This document shows, one piece after another, positions 1 through 13,546 of a stretch of DNA of 64,000 nt (position 1 is its first letter; every line of letters begins with the position of its first letter). The stretch spans positions 31,453,606-31,517,605 of the forward strand of contig CM029644.1 of assembly GCA_017311315.1 (NCBI GenBank), given 5' to 3'. A program made the position numbers and the translations under genes. The notes under the pieces were generated by a model. It made no database searches and was not told where the DNA came from. It saw only the letters and a program-made list of their open reading frames with translations. This DNA comes from Dendrocalamus latiflorus. Its lineage: Eukaryota > Streptophyta > Magnoliopsida > Poales > Poaceae.

Positions 1-103
1 AATATTGGCTTCTCGTAATACATGACATTTGGCTAATGTTTCGAAATACCCGAACATTGGAATTAAAAGAGCCAAATGTCATGTATTACGAGAAGCCAAT
101 ATT
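1..103. repeat. Perfect 34-bp inverted repeat (hairpin) at the window edge
   Basis: Bases 1-34 and 70-103 are exact reverse complements, separated by 35 bases. The spacer itself can pair further, with aatgtt near 35 and aacatt near 53. The left arm starts at base 1, so it may extend outside the window. It looks like the end of a foldback MITE or a small-RNA hairpin. No target duplication can be judged from here. Confidence 0.85.
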
Positions 104-2790
104 TCAGGTGTCATTTTAGCGATGTCAACGTTAGAAGTCATATTATAGCGAAACACGTTGTTTGAGAGTCCCATTATAGCAATTTTCTCGCGTTTGGATG
201 GGGCCAAACTGGTTATACCAAAAAATTGGTATGCTCATGCTTTTGGCGTTTGTTTGGATGTGCTCCTTAAGTTGGCTCATTCTGACATAACCTTGGCACA
301 CCCATTAGCTTTTCATCCAAAAACCCAACACAACTCGGGCACTCAAATCTTGCGCCAAAAATTTGGCTCGCCCCTATGTAAGCTCCCATTGCTGCGTATA
401 ATCCCATGCGCCTTCCCTTCCAGCCTCTGTTATCCTCACAGCCAAACGCCCCTCCACCGAATTGAGCACCGAAACTTGCAGCTACCACCAACTGGTAGGG
501 CTCCTCTCCTCCTTCCCCGATCGCCGAGGTGCCAGCTCCCATATATCCAGAGAGCTCGAGCTCCTCCCCATCCACAATTCAGTAAGCCTCACATCCGCAA
601 CATTGCTATCTGCAAAGGATTGCTTTAGATCTATGGCCTCCCCTCTCCTCATACTATGTACATGATGAATTCAAGTCCTGCTTGCTGTTTATGCCATTGG
701 CAACCAAAGAACCCCTGTGATTGGGGCCTGTAAGCAAGGTGTTGCTTGACAAAGCTAATTCGTGGTTAGTTTTTGGTCGGTGCACACATCTTGCTTTGAG
801 ATGGTGGCTTGTAGGATTTTGCACCTATATGTTTCTGACATGGTCATCTAGATGCCTTGGTGATGTTCCCTTGTTTTCATTTTTTTGTCTGAAAGGAAAA
901 TTTCAAGCAGTAAGATTTTGCACCTATTGTTCAACGATTATTTGGGGTTAACTAAATGCACAAAAACTAGCCGTTGGAGTTTAGTACGATACTACTGCTC
1001 AGCGGTAGTACCACTCGGATCATGCAATATTACCAATTTTCAGGGCAGGAAAAACTCCCAAAAACATGCTCTCTGAAAAAAGATGCCGTGATGTAAAAAT
1101 CGGACATGCCAAACTACGGTGCGGTAGTACTGCACTCAGGGGCTGGTGTACCACTCAAATAATGCGGTACTACCGTTTTTTAATTTCAACACAAACGACA
1201 CTCGGAAAAACGATCATAACTTTTTACTCTGATGTCGGAATTAAGTGATATTAGATTCTATGGAAAACTTATTCAGATGGCTACACAACCTATCTATTTG
1301 CATGATGTAAAATACATTAGATCAGTACATAATGCATAAGAAATAAAAAGTTACTACCATGGTCTAAATCCAAAGAAATAGCAACAAACAATCTCAGATC
1401 ATGCCAAGGTATAATGCTTGACCTCTAATAATTTACAAAATATATTTACAAAGTATAATCACATGTTATAAGTATTAGATCCATGAGTTTTAACTATTTG
1501 TAAAACATATTCGCAAACAATAGCATCATGACATAGAGAGTTAGAGTAAGTATGATTGAGTTATCAACACATGACGAGACTTAATCTACTAGACAAGATC
1601 TCTCTTAATAGTATGGTAAACTTTTACTAGCAATCCAGTTTTTCAACCAAATACCAAGACCAATAAAAGATTAGGAACATAATCTTAGCCCTAGCTAGTT
1701 AATGAGCATTCTCTTGAAGCTTGATAATGCACATCTTCACTTCATGTTTGGATCATTGTCTTAAATCTTCATGCATACTCTTCTTAAATCTTGACTTGAC
1801 GATCATCGACTCATGGTGCCATCCAAAGTCTCCATCATCATGAAACATAACCTATTCATCCAACTCATGAAAAAAGTTAGTCCTATGATATGATTATTAT
1901 TAATTACCAAATTATACCATTAATTCATAATGGCGGGTCTAGATTCTTCATTCTTTTCTTTTTTGGTGGTTGATGATAACCTCCACAATTGTAAATAAAT
2001 AAATATAAAACAATATGAGTATATATGAACTGCATAAATTTTATGTACTCGAAGGATATGTTTCAAAGTAGAGATTCCCAATATATGTGGATGAAAAAAC
2101 TTACATCAATAATAATAAAATCTCAAAATATAGAGTAAACTCCCTCTAAATGTGTGCATACAAGAATATGCAATAAAAACATATACATATATTTAAGTTA
2201 GACTTTTAATGGAGATCAACCTATATTTTAGATCCAAGGAAGACTTCAAGATATAAGAATATAACATTGAATGTATACTTCTATGATTTTTACTTTTTTT
2301 TATCCAAATGAGACTAAATAATATCATACTCAACAAACAAGTTAGTCTCACATTTAGATTTATGATTAACAAGTTAGGCTCATATTTAGATTTGTTATTA
2401 ACCAACAAAACCAATTTAATAGAGCTTGAACTTACATCAGAACACCATGATTTTAAATGTGTGAATTCAAACCAAATTCGGGTATATTTTTTGAAAATTT
2501 TAGTTTAAAGGTATGTTCCCACTTGTAACAATTCAAATGAAACACATACCTTTGAAAAAACACTCGAATTCAAATATTTTGAATGAATTTAGATAACACA
2601 CTTTGCTGTTTTTTATATTAAACAATCAAACTATCATAAAAAAAGCAACTACAGTTCGAGTTTCAATTCAAATTTGTTTGAACTAGTTAAACTCGTCATA
2701 CAAAAAATTTTGTACGTGACACATAGGGGAAGTACTTATTTTAGATATGTATATATACATATATGTACGTGTGTGTGTCTATATATAGGA
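104..2790. other. Intergenic, AT-rich, no supported gene
   Basis: Open frames here are short and have no recognisable domain. Positions about 960-1190 contain scattered ggtagtac/gcggtagtac motifs of the kind found in degenerate grass retrotransposon DNA. The stretch from 1250 to 2790 is AT-rich with no coding signal that I can see. Confidence 0.5.
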
Positions 2791-2802
2791 AAAAAATATT
2801 TT

Positions 2803-3553
<751 letters not shown>

Positions 3554-3582
3554 TTTCACACACACACACACACACACATAGG

Positions 3583-3935
3583 AAAATGATTCCATACTCG
3601 TGGGAATACACGCTCCCACTTCTTATATACCACTTAAATGTTGTTGTTATACCTCTTTATCCATTTGGTCATACTGTAATAATCATTATAATATACTACA
3701 AAGTGAGTTCCATGAAAATCCATTTTTATAGTATAATTTGTGTATATACTCCTTTTATATATGGAAAAGGGTATATAGCAAAAGTAAATGGTTCCGATGT
3801 TTTCAACAATGTCACATTGGAGTATTTTACAATTAGTAGTTAAGTATACCGAAAGTGATAAAGGGGTATAATATGTTCGTTTAAGTGGTATATTGGAAGT
3901 GGAAGTATGTACTCCTAGGAGTATGAAAAAGACTT
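3583..3935. mobile_element. Palindromic MITE-like element
   Basis: The left arm (3583-3690: tactcgtgggaatacacgct, then a taccacttaaatg motif) is reverse-complementary to 3842-3935 (gtttaagtggtatatt, then gtactcctaggagtat). A related copy in the left-arm orientation begins near 3990 and runs to about 4150. Together with 2803-3553 this is a local cluster of one small element family. The family name is unknown to me and no target duplication is clear. Confidence 0.55.
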
Positions 3936-4271
3936 CACCTATACATACACACACATATATGTGTATATGTATATATACACGTGTGTGTATAATGGTTCCA
4001 TATTCATAGGAGTACATACTCACACTTCTCGTATACGGTTTAACGAACAAATTATACATCTTTATCCTTTTGATCATATTCTAATAATAATTATAAGATA
4101 CTCTAATTTGAGTTCCATAAAAAATTTCATTCAAATCCACTTTTTTATATCACAATTTTATGTATACACTTCTTTTATATATGAAAAAAAATGTATATAG
4201 CAAAAATAAAAGGCTCAGATGAAATTTTTCCAACCAAGTCGCATTGGAGTATGTCCAATTTGTTTGGCTTA

Positions 4272-4628
4272 ATTGTGGAGTTGATCCAATTCTTTTGGAG
4301 TTACCTCAACGTGGATTAAAGGAGATCGGCAAGTCTCCGAACATTACTGTAAAAAGAAATCATGTCATTGTGGTTTACTTTCTTGTGCTCAGTTTGTATT
4401 TAAACAATTTACATTTATAAAATTGAATTGATTGCTTGTCACCCTATGATTGCAAAATTTGACATAGCATTAGGGTATTGGTGCACTTAGGTGAACCTGG
4501 GTGATTTATGCCTTAATTACGTGAAACCGATTTGATTTACGCTTCCGCATTATAAACTCAGTTTTAGCCAAAAAAATTTTAAAAACGTCTATTCACCTCG
4601 CAGTCGCACTCCTTGACCTTACAGTGTC
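4272..4628 (+). repeat. LTR remnant, related to the copy at 48793-49146
   Basis: The segment is collinear with 48793-49146. Shared blocks include ctcaacgtggatta, gaacattactgtaaaa, ttaattgagcaaaa/ttaattacgtgaaa, a cgatttgatttac motif and the closing ctattcacc...cgaccttaca. The closing block is typical of Copia-type LTR 3' ends in grasses. No internal region or partner LTR was found nearby, so it is a solo or truncated LTR. Confidence 0.55.
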
Positions 4629-5400
4629 ATGGCTCTGATATTAATTGTTGGCTTTCAACCAGAATGAGCTTGTACACACGCCGGTAAAAAAAGGCAGAAG
4701 AAATAAGCACTAACAAAAGAACTCACGAACACAAAGAGCAATATTTATGGTGCGGCATAACTAGCACCTTTTGCTTATTTTCACTCTCTTTCTCGCCAAA
4801 ATAGATTACGTATCTGTTCTAAGTTGTTTCGGCTTCTGTCTTCCGGTTTTCAGAAGTTAGAAGCTACATGGAAAGCGTCAGCTTCTTAATTTCGTTTTTT
4901 AGCTTTTTGGTATTATCTAGCCTTTTGCTTTTCTTTTTCCCCGTATTTCTTTGTATTGTCCGGAAAGATATAATGATGTTTTTATTTTTTTTCTCTTTTT
5001 TCTTTTTTTAATTGAATAACTCAGAAAAAATTAATGTCGCTACGGTATAATTTTAGACAGAAGTCAAGAGCTACAATAACTTAGAGTAGGGCCTACAAGC
5101 CTTCTAATGCTATTACTTCTGAACTAACATGGGTCTGTTCTTTTTTTGCTGCGGCTTTTGGTTTTTGGCTGTGGCTTATGGCTTTTGGGTTGTTTGTACG
5201 AGAGATTACAGAGTAACAGAAGCTCACATGCGGTTTTTGTCGATATAAATGAAGTTAATAAAGTATGTACTATAATTAATTAGTAAACTATATCTTAAAA
5301 AAATAATCTGTTTAAAAGTTAGTTACCGTAAAAAAATTAAAAATAATTTTTAAAAGCTAAAAAGAACGTGGCTTAGTACTCAGATTTCAAATTAATCACA
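4629..5400. other. Intergenic region upstream of NTRC
   Basis: AT-rich sequence with poly-T tracts and no open frame of note. The proximal promoter of NTRC should lie between here and 5587, but no convincing TATA box could be assigned. The last 100 bases before the ATG are pyrimidine-rich and probably belong to the 5' UTR. Confidence 0.4.
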
Positions 5401-5587
5401 TTCCACTTAGAATAATAATGCACGGACGGACTCTACTACCTCCACTCGTATTCACCGCTGCCCCCTATCTATCCACCCATCCGCTCGCTCGAGCTCCACA
5501 CCCTTCGCTTCATTCCCTCCGCCAATACCACCACCCACCCACGCACTAACCACCTCCATCTTCCCGCCTCTCCTCCCCTCGCTCGCG

Positions 5588-6696
5588 ATGGGGGTCACGC
5601 GCCTCGCCGTGGCCGCCGCCCTCTTGGCCGCCCCGCCATCCTCCCGTCGCCGCCGGGTCTCCCTCCCCTCCTGCCGCCCTCTCCCCGCCACCTCCTGCGC
5701 TCGCACATCCAAGGCTCTGCACGCCGCCGCTACCCTAGCCCCCGCCGCCGACGCGGTCGATGAGGAGTCCCCCGCCTCCCCTCCCTCGGGTGCGCCTTTC
5801 TCTTGCTTCCGTCGCTTCAGAAGCTCAGATTTTAGATTGGACTCTCCCCCAGTCTGTAGTCCTCACCATGCGAGTTACTTGCATTTGATCTGATGCTGTC
5901 TGTGGAGCTAAAGACGACGTGTGGTGGAGCGGAATAGTGTATGACTGTTTTCTTGTTCTTGCAGATCTTAGCAAGGGAGTGGAGAACCTGGTGATCATTG
6001 GTTCTGGCCCGGCAGGGTACACTGCTGCCATTTACGCCGCTCGGGCGAACCTGAAGCCTGTCGTGTTCGAAGGTTACCAGGTGGGTGGTGTTCCTGGTGG
6101 GCAGCTGATGACCACGACCGAGGTGGAGAACTTTCCCGGGTTCCCAGATGGCATAACGGGACCTGATCTAATGGACAGGTAAAAGGAATGTTCACTATTT
6201 GGATTGGATTGATAATGCTGTGTTCTCTTACCTATACCTTCATGGGGCCATGAATTAAACCAGAATGCGGAGGCAGGCGGAGCGCTGGGGTGCAGAGCTA
6301 CACCAAGAGGATGTTGAGTTTGTGAATGTAAAGAGCAGCCCATTTGTCATTCGTAGCGGTGAACGTGAGGTAAGCACTTTTGTGCTCTTCCTCTGGTTGT
6401 GCCATAATTTGTTCTGTAGTTTGAACTTATTTCACAAGGTAGCGTTGTGTGTGTATTTTATGGCCGTTCAATGGTCAGTATTAGTATGATTAATAAAAAA
6501 TAAAGATCATTTAAATAAGAAATAACAAAGGAGACCTAGTGAAATTTTGTAAGAAAACGAATAAAAGGATGCAAGAGTATGTTTTTGAGCTCTGGACCAG
6601 CGCAATGTGTTATGTGGTTTACTTAATTAGGTCCTATACTAATGTATAGTCTTGTGATTTACGTTTCTGAATTGCCTCTTTAGTTGTTCCTTAATT

Positions 6697-6742
<46 letters not shown>

Positions 6743-9700
6743 ATATACTAATTTGATGTAGCAATACGTGTTATAATGCACATAAACTACTGTGCACATT
6801 TTTTTGCTGCACTCATCTCAGTGACTTATATAGGTGAAATGTCATAGTGTAATCATTGCAACTGGAGCTATTGCTAAGCGCCTTCAGTTACCTCGTGAAG
6901 ATGAATTTTGGAGTAGAGGTATCAGCGCATGCGCAATATGTGATGGAGCATCGCCAATTTTTAAGGGTCAAGTTCTTGCAGTTGTTGGAGGTGGTGATAC
7001 AGCTACAGAGGAAGCAGTGTATTTGACCAAATATGCCCGTCATGTTCATTTACTTGTTCGAAAGAATCAGCTACGAGCATCCAAAGCTATGCAGGACCGG
7101 TAAGGCTTTTTTTTAAATTTTCCCTAGAAAAGTATATCTTTCATTATGATAATATTTAAGAGCCTATTCTGTTCATGTAAACATCTTGCCCTTGCATTGT
7201 CAGTAGTTCACCTATTTTGGGCCTTAATACTTATTGATAGCTTAAAAGACTGTAGGGGGGAATGGAGGATTACTTTTTTTCCTTGTCAGTTATAGTAAAT
7301 TTTGGCAATTTTCAAATGGTAGTTGTATCTGTGGCATTGTAAAATGTGCTACTTTGCCTGCAGGAATTTACGATTATTGCCTGATGTGAACTAAGTTAAA
7401 TTACAGCTTGGTTCATTTTAGCTGTTCACCAAGTTAGATACTGGAAATCATAACATTGCCCGGGTTTGCAACTTTGCATAGAACTGTGGACTGTCATTGT
7501 TTGTAACTTATCGATATATGAACTTGTTATGCGAAAGGGCCTCTAGCCTAGCGGTTAGAGCGCCTCAGTAGCACCCCCCAGGTCCTGGGTTCGACTCCCA
7601 GTGGGAGCGAATTTCAGGCTTGGGGGAAAAAAATCCCCTCGCCTGCTACCACACCAAAGCACAGGTCTAAGGACCCGCCAGGGCGTTGATCCAAAGGATC
7701 CGCCGGTCGTCTCACAAAGGTCGGGCGTTGGTGCCGCTGTGTAAGGGTGGAGCAGGGGTTCGGGGGTTTTCTCGGTCTGCGTGAGAAGACCTTCTTCTTA
7801 AGCATGATGCCTGGGGGGTTTCTTCCCCCCCGCAGGTCGAGTTTTTTTTTTTTTGAACTTGTTATGTTCTTTGAAGGATGTTAGCTCCTCTTCAGTTGCA
7901 TGAAATATTAATGAGGTAAAACTTCAATTCCCTGGATGTTTGGTTAACAGGTTGATTATGGCGAATGTTTCAGAGTACTCAACAACCCCAACATAACAGT
8001 ACATTTCAATACAGAGGCTGTGGACGTTGTTAGCAATACCAAAGGCCAGATGTCTGGTATTCAACTGAAGAGAAGCGATACAGGAGAGGAATCAGTTCTT
8101 GAGGTGAAAGGTCTATTTTATGGCATAGGACATACTCCAAACAGTCAGCTCTTACAAGGTCAAATTGAACTTGATAGTGCTGGCTATATTTTGGTTAAAG
8201 AAGGCACAGCGAAAACTTCAATTGATGGCGTATTTGCTGCTGGTGATGTGCAGGTAACTCCATCCTTCACTCCCTGTATGGAACTTCTACATGGTCATAA
8301 TGTGTTTCATTTTTGGAACTAGGATTTAATCCTGCTGCATTTCATATGTGCCATTATCATGATATCATCAGCATGTCTTGTTTGTTGTAGCACACTAGCA
8401 CATCATGTCTTGATGGCTCGAGAATGGTATCCCTGCCACTTAGTGTTTGGAAATTCCCTTGGTATTTGAAATACAATTTATGTTATGCTGGTATCAAGCC
8501 ATGGGCCCTGTACCTTGTACATTGTAGATATCTATTCGTGAAATGGAGATCTTCTGATTGATTTTCTTAGACATTCCCATGACCATTTTGGTTTTCAATT
8601 TTTCATGTTTTAGTCTGTACCTGCAGGATCATGAATGGAGGCAAGCCGTTACTGCAGCTGGTTCTGGATGCATAGCTGCTTTGTCAGTTGAAAGATACTT
8701 AGTTGCCAATGATCTTCTTGTTGAATTTCATCAGGTACTTTTTTTACACAGCAAATGTTTCTTTATGGCAATTGATGCATGTTCTAATTTTATTTTGCTT
8801 GGTTTTCATTATTTCAATGGAGACTGGCTGTCCAATCTTATGCCTATAGCTATGATCACTGGTACTCCAGTACCGTGCACATCTGCAGTATTCTCTATTG
8901 TTTATTTTTTTTTCAGTTTAGAATTTCCTAGTCGCCATATATTAGCATCGGCATGTAACTGCGTTGGATTTCCCCCCATGTATAACACTTTCATTATCAC
9001 CATGTATTAATATAGCCATGCAAAATTGTGAATGGTTGAAACTGGAGCACTGTTATTCATGATAGGTGCATGCATACTTATGCACCTTCACCTTTTTCTG
9101 TTATCTTATATAGCAACAGATCAAGCTTACGGATACAGTTCTTTGTTGTGATTTGTTTATTAAATTCAGCCTGTTCATGAAGAAACAAAGAAGGAGATTA
9201 CAGACAGAGATGTTGAGATGGGCTTTGATATTTCTCACACAAAGCATAGGGGACAGGTACCTGACATATCCATGCCTGGTGTGGCTAGTATTGATGCAAA
9301 CATTCATGTGAAAACTGATCATGAGCTTGCTTTCTTTGCAGTATGCTCTCCGCAAATTATACCACGAGAGTCCACGTCTCATTTGTGTTCTATATACTTC
9401 TCCCACATGTGGTCCTTGTAGAACCTTAAAACCAATTTTGAACAAGGTTAGTTTTTGAAAATTGAAACTGAACTTTGAACATCATGAGACATTATTGTAA
9501 ATTAAATGGGCCTTGATAAACAACTGCTCTTGCAACTACCCAACTAACTGTAAATCTAGAGATAACTTTCTACTCGGCATTCTAGTTTCCCTTTACCATT
9601 TTGCATTTATAGTGACAATTCAGGACTTCAGATTTGGATATGCTAGGAGCATGCTGAGGTTCATTTCTCTGATCTCTGATGTAGAAATAAAATCCCTAAT

Positions 9701-11007
9701 CCATAACGAAAGGCTGAATTTAACAAGATACGGATCAAAATGTGCTAAATGAGTTGAATCAGCACATTCTTATGCTATCTGTGTTGCATCGCTGCAAATT
9801 CTATAAGGTTGCGGTGTTGCAGTCACCTTGGAGCTGTGAAATGTATTGGAAAGTCCATGAGAGCTGCATGTTGCAATTCAAGGTGCCAAGATACTTCTCA
9901 GTCATAAATAACACCAAACATACTAGATTAATATTGGTCCCAAGTCCGACCTTTTTTATTTTGTTGGTTTATTTCTAAATCTTATTTGCTTTCAAGTTTC
10001 AGCACGAGCCACTAATCAATGCCGTCTATTTATTAGGGTGTTAGGTATGCGTCTACTACATTGGGTACAAAGACCGACACCATTTTAGATGAATCAGGTG
10101 AACCACCTGATAGCTGATAGATTGCTCTAGACAGCAATCTGACAATGCATGGATGTGATTTTAGCATTTCTCTGATTCTCTCCTTTTAACTTTCTGAATT
10201 TCACATACGCTGTACAGCACATATTTTTTGTTTGGTGATAAACCGTGTGATCACAGTGGTAGGAACTAGGAACCTACCATTTGGGTGGTAAAAGTTATAA
10301 CTAATAGTTGCGCTACTAATATTGGTTGAAGCACTGCAACCGCAACACACGTGCTGATGTTATGCTAGAATAGTTCTCATTGCATCAGCTATACATGTGT
10401 TAGTTTGGTTGTTTGTTTTGTTGCTTGCTAATATTGATGTTTTTCTCCAGGTTATAGATGAGTTTGATGAATATGTTCATTTTGTTGAAATTGACATTGA
10501 GGAGGATCCTGAAATAGCAGAAGCAGCAGCCATCATGGGAACACCTTGTGTTCAATTTTTTAAAAATAAAGAAATGCTCAGGTTTGCCATATTTACTTAA
10601 GATTGGTTTGGCTAGTTTCATTTTCTATGCTAAAATCAGTTCATGTTTGCAATTATTTGCTCTCTTCTAGGAAATGGTACATTTCAATTTTTTCTAAAGA
10701 ATACTGAACTACACATGCACAACATATGGAAGAAAAATTGCATCATAAAAGAGATTTGGTTAAGTCCATCGTCAAATCTGCATATAATATTTCGTCTTGA
10801 TATGTTGTCTGTTGAAGTTCTCTTCCAACTAAAATGTTCATAGCCAAATATGTCGAACTTCTTAGGCCGCTGTGGAACTCCCTTGTTGCCTAGTTTATAT
10901 GTCACAGGAACACCCTTCTGATCTTTCTTAATCTTGGAACATACAGGACTGTCTCAGGTGTGAAAATGAAGAAGGAATATCGGGAGTTTATTGAGTCGAA
11001 CAAATGA
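5588..11007 (+). CDS. NTRC: NADPH-dependent thioredoxin reductase C (plastid), 10 exons
   Basis: This enzyme uses NADPH to reduce disulfides in the chloroplast, chiefly 2-Cys peroxiredoxins, and feeds redox control of plastid enzymes. By reading GT-AG junctions I get exons 5588-5789, 5965-6178, 6264-6369, 6834-7099, 7974-8253, 8627-8734, 9170-9256, 9342-9446, 10451-10581 and 10947-11007. They join in frame to 1,560 nt (519 aa). Residues 1-66 are rich in Ala, Arg, Ser and Pro and look like a transit peptide. FAD motif GSGPAG is at 80-85, reductase CAIC at 207-210, NADPH motif GGGDTA at 226-231 and AAGD near 351. A C-terminal thioredoxin domain has CGPC at 444-447. The reductase-thioredoxin fusion is diagnostic of NTRC and separates it from NTRA/NTRB. 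Length fits the family and no damage is visible. Intron 4 carries an Au-type SINE. Confidence 0.96.
6697..6742. repeat. (CT)n(TA)n compound microsatellite in NTRC intron 3
   Basis: About 12 CT units are followed directly by about 11 TA units, inside the intron between 6369 and 6834. A useful length-polymorphic site, with no coding effect. Confidence 0.9.
7532..7854 (+). mobile_element. Au-type SINE in NTRC intron 4
   Basis: A tRNA-derived head has an A-box-like tagcctagcggttagag near 7547 and a B-box gggttcgactccc at 7587-7599. An unrelated body follows and ends in a T-rich tail (about 7842-7854). The 12-bp direct repeat gaacttgttatg flanks it at 7520-7531 and 7855-7866, a clean target duplication. 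Head, body and tail fit the Au SINE family of grasses, which I recognise from memory. It lies in the sense orientation and well inside the intron, so it should not change the protein. Confidence 0.88.
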
Positions 11008-12129
11008 GCTGAACCCAATATTCGTTTCAAGTTTTTGAAGTGTAATGGTCTTTTGCCCATACCGACTATTTTTAGATGCCGCTCTGGTGGCCAATTTTTG
11101 TGGAAGTTTCAGATGAGCTGGTGTAGTGCGATGTCAGAGGAAATTTAACCAATCGCTCTTACTGAATTGAATGGCACAAAATATATTCTTTGTTGTACAA
11201 CTTGTTGACTCCCTGCTGATCGTTGTTTTAACAGCGTGCATACTTCTTTACGGCTTTACTCACAATTAATCTTCAATATACTAGATAATGCGCAATCTAT
11301 TTGCTATGAACACGACTGGAAAGATACTACGAAAAAGATCCAAGGATTTGCCCTAAAATCTGTAACGTGGCCTGCTCCTCTGAAGCATAGCAGCCAGAGA
11401 TGAATCCTTCGTAAAATACCTAGAGCCGGCATGTCGTACACCACTAACACCATGGGAGGATGGCAATGGATACATGTATTTGAGGGGGAACTGCTGACCG
11501 TTGATCGCCCCTGGTTGTAAACCGTAGGACGCTGTAACCCGCCCAATGCAGAGCTCGCCTGTCACCATCCAACCCTTCGCCGACCTTCCGGACTGCTCCC
11601 TTCTAATCAGCTGCCGGCCCTGCCCCGCACGACCGCGACCATCCCTCGGTTCTCCCTGGACCCATCTCCCGTCGATTCGAGCATTCGATGCGCCCCCTTC
11701 CTGCTTCACCCCTATCGCGCCGACGCCGATGCCAAAAACGAATCGGATAATGCTTAAACAATATCTTCCTCTTGGATTTAAATATGAATCGAACAAATGT
11801 CGGATATGAATACAAAGCAGACAAACATCAGATACGAATGTGGATCGGATTATACTAAAAATCGGATTGGATTCGACTATTTTCGGATTCAGGCAATTAT
11901 TCGTGGCCTCTTCTATTTAAAATATGACACCGTATTATTTTAACATTTTAAATCGATAAATAGCTGACTCTAAGATATAACTGTGCATTAAATGTTGACA
12001 GCAACAAATAAATTGTTCATCTCATGAATTTGTATAATACAGCTTCATATTATATGATACAATGAAGTTTAGCAAATTGAATTAGTTTTATAGTAATACG
12101 TATGCCCATTTTTTCTAGTTTATTACTGG
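11008..12129. other. NTRC 3' flank and intergenic sequence
   Basis: The first 200-300 bases probably include the NTRC 3' UTR. No canonical AATAAA could be fixed confidently. Positions 11530-11730 are GC-rich and give overlapping open frames on both strands with no domain. From 11740 to 11900 there are repeated cgga/atcgg words typical of degenerate transposon DNA. No gene is supported. Confidence 0.45.
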
Positions 12130-12137
12130 TCCAGCGG

Positions 12138-13116
12138 CAGAGGCGGACCCATAATGGGACATGGGGGTACAGTTGTACCCCCAAAATTTTTTGTAAAAAA
12201 TCAACTATATATAATATATATTTCATATATATAGGAAAAAAACTAGAAATGAAGGTAATGTAGCAAATTCAGCCCACTAGCCAATGGCCCAATTGGCATT
12301 TCCTGATTTCCTAACCTAACTCCTGCTGCCTGGCTGCTTCTCACGAGTCACGCCGCCTCCTGCCTTGCTCTCACACCGCCTCCTCTCCATTTCTCTTGCA
12401 CAGCCGCCGCGCCACAGCTCACAGCGCGCCGCCGCGCCCGGCGCCCCCTCCTCGTCTCCGGCGACGCGGCGACCGGCGAACGGCTACCGGCGGCGGCGCG
12501 GCGCCCGCTCCTGCCTTGCTCTCACGCCACCTCCTCTCCATCTCTCTTGCACAGCCGCCACGCCCCAGCTCACAGCGCGCAGCCGCGCCCGGCGCCCCTC
12601 CTCGTCTCCGGCGACGCGGCGAACGGCTACCGGCGGCGGCGCGGCGCCCGCTCCTGCCTTGCTCTCACGCCGCCTCCTCTCCATCTCTCTTGCACAGCCG
12701 CCGCGCCCCAGCTCACAGCGCGCAACCGCGCCCGGCTCCCCTCCTCGTCTCCGGCGACGCGGCGACTGGCGAACGGCTACCGGCGGCGGCGCGGCGCCGG
12801 GCGCCCACACTGGCACACCCAATGGCCAGCTTCAACGGCGGCAGCTCCTCCCCTATTCCATCTTCAACGGCGGCATCTAGGTCATCTAGGTCAGTTTTGC
12901 ATTGATGTTGTTTCATGTACTCTGTTCAGTGTTCACTAGAAATTAAGTCAATCAAACTTATATTGGAAATTGCATTTATTGCTTATGTGTGATTGTTTAT
13001 TTGGTTAACTATATGAGATATATATATTATGTGTATCAAAATTCTCTATCTTATATATATACTCTGTAGATTCTTAACTTCGTACCCCCATCCCAAAAAT
13101 CCTGGGTCCGCCACTG
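12138..13116. mobile_element. Non-autonomous hAT-type DNA transposon
   Basis: Ends are CAGAGGCGGACCCA on the left and, in reverse complement, CAGTGGCGGACCCA on the right. The 8-bp target duplication tccagcgg is at 12130-12137 and 13117-13124. The CAG-start inverted repeats with an 8-bp duplication are the hAT signature. The 979-bp element encodes no transposase. Its centre carries three GC-rich tandem repeats and the rest is AT-rich. Confidence 0.9.
12357..12800. repeat. Three GC-rich tandem repeats of about 145 bp inside the hAT element
   Basis: Each unit starts near ctcctgccttgctctcac and ends with a ctaccggcggcggcgcggcg block. Starts are near 12357, 12508 and 12650. Overlapping frames in all directions (up to 171 aa, Arg/Ala/Pro-rich) result from high GC and repetition. 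I do not call a gene. The repeat may derive from a captured host 5' exon. Confidence 0.8.
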
Positions 13117-13163
13117 TCCAGCGGCAAGGAGGCCGGCTCCGTCCTTGCTGCTACTGCCACGAC

Positions 13164-13546
13164 ATGGCCTACGACACCCACGATCAGGCGCAGCTCCTCC
13201 TCGCCGACCTCGCCTTTCTCCGCTGCCTCGAGGGCAGCCGCCGCCATCTACCGCACCATGTGCATCTTCGGTGAGCCACCGCCCTGAACCACTCCTACTC
13301 TTTTCGGCCATTTCTTGCGTAGCATGCGTGCATTACGTGTCTGAATGTAAAAATCGGTGAAAATTCTTTGGTCTAATGTGGTGCGCTGGTGCGTGTGCAG
13401 GGCTCAAGACGATACTGACACCACACCGGACGAACCTCGTGCGGCTGCAAGCCGGGCCGAATGATGCCGACGTCTTTGCCGATTATATGAAGAGGATCGC
13501 GTCGTCGTCGGGCAGACCGACCGGCGGCGAGAAGCAAATATTGTGA
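13164..13546 (+). pseudogene. Unrecognised two-exon small gene or gene relic beside the hAT element
   Basis: An ATG at 13164 opens a 35-codon protein-like frame (MAYDTHDQAQLLLADLAFL...). A donor at 13270/13271 (ttcg|gtgagc) and acceptor at 13400/13401 (tgtgcag|gg) would join to a second exon ending at TGA 13544-13546. That exon reads ...LKTILTPHRTNLVRLQAGP... The frame continuing through the splice differs from the frame of the first ATG. Either a 1-2 nt indel occurred near 13230, or translation starts at the ATG at 13258 to give about 52 aa. I do not recognise the family. The hAT insertion lies only about 40 bp upstream and may have displaced the promoter or 5' end. Confidence 0.35.

Noticed and set aside
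158..628. 156-codon plus-strand frame near the left edge
   Set aside because: No start context, domain or splice structure. An antisense frame overlaps it and the composition is not coding-like.
7541..7612. tRNA-like sequence
   Set aside because: The A and B boxes belong to the SINE head. The flanking 12-bp duplication and T-rich tail show a retroposon, not a tRNA gene.
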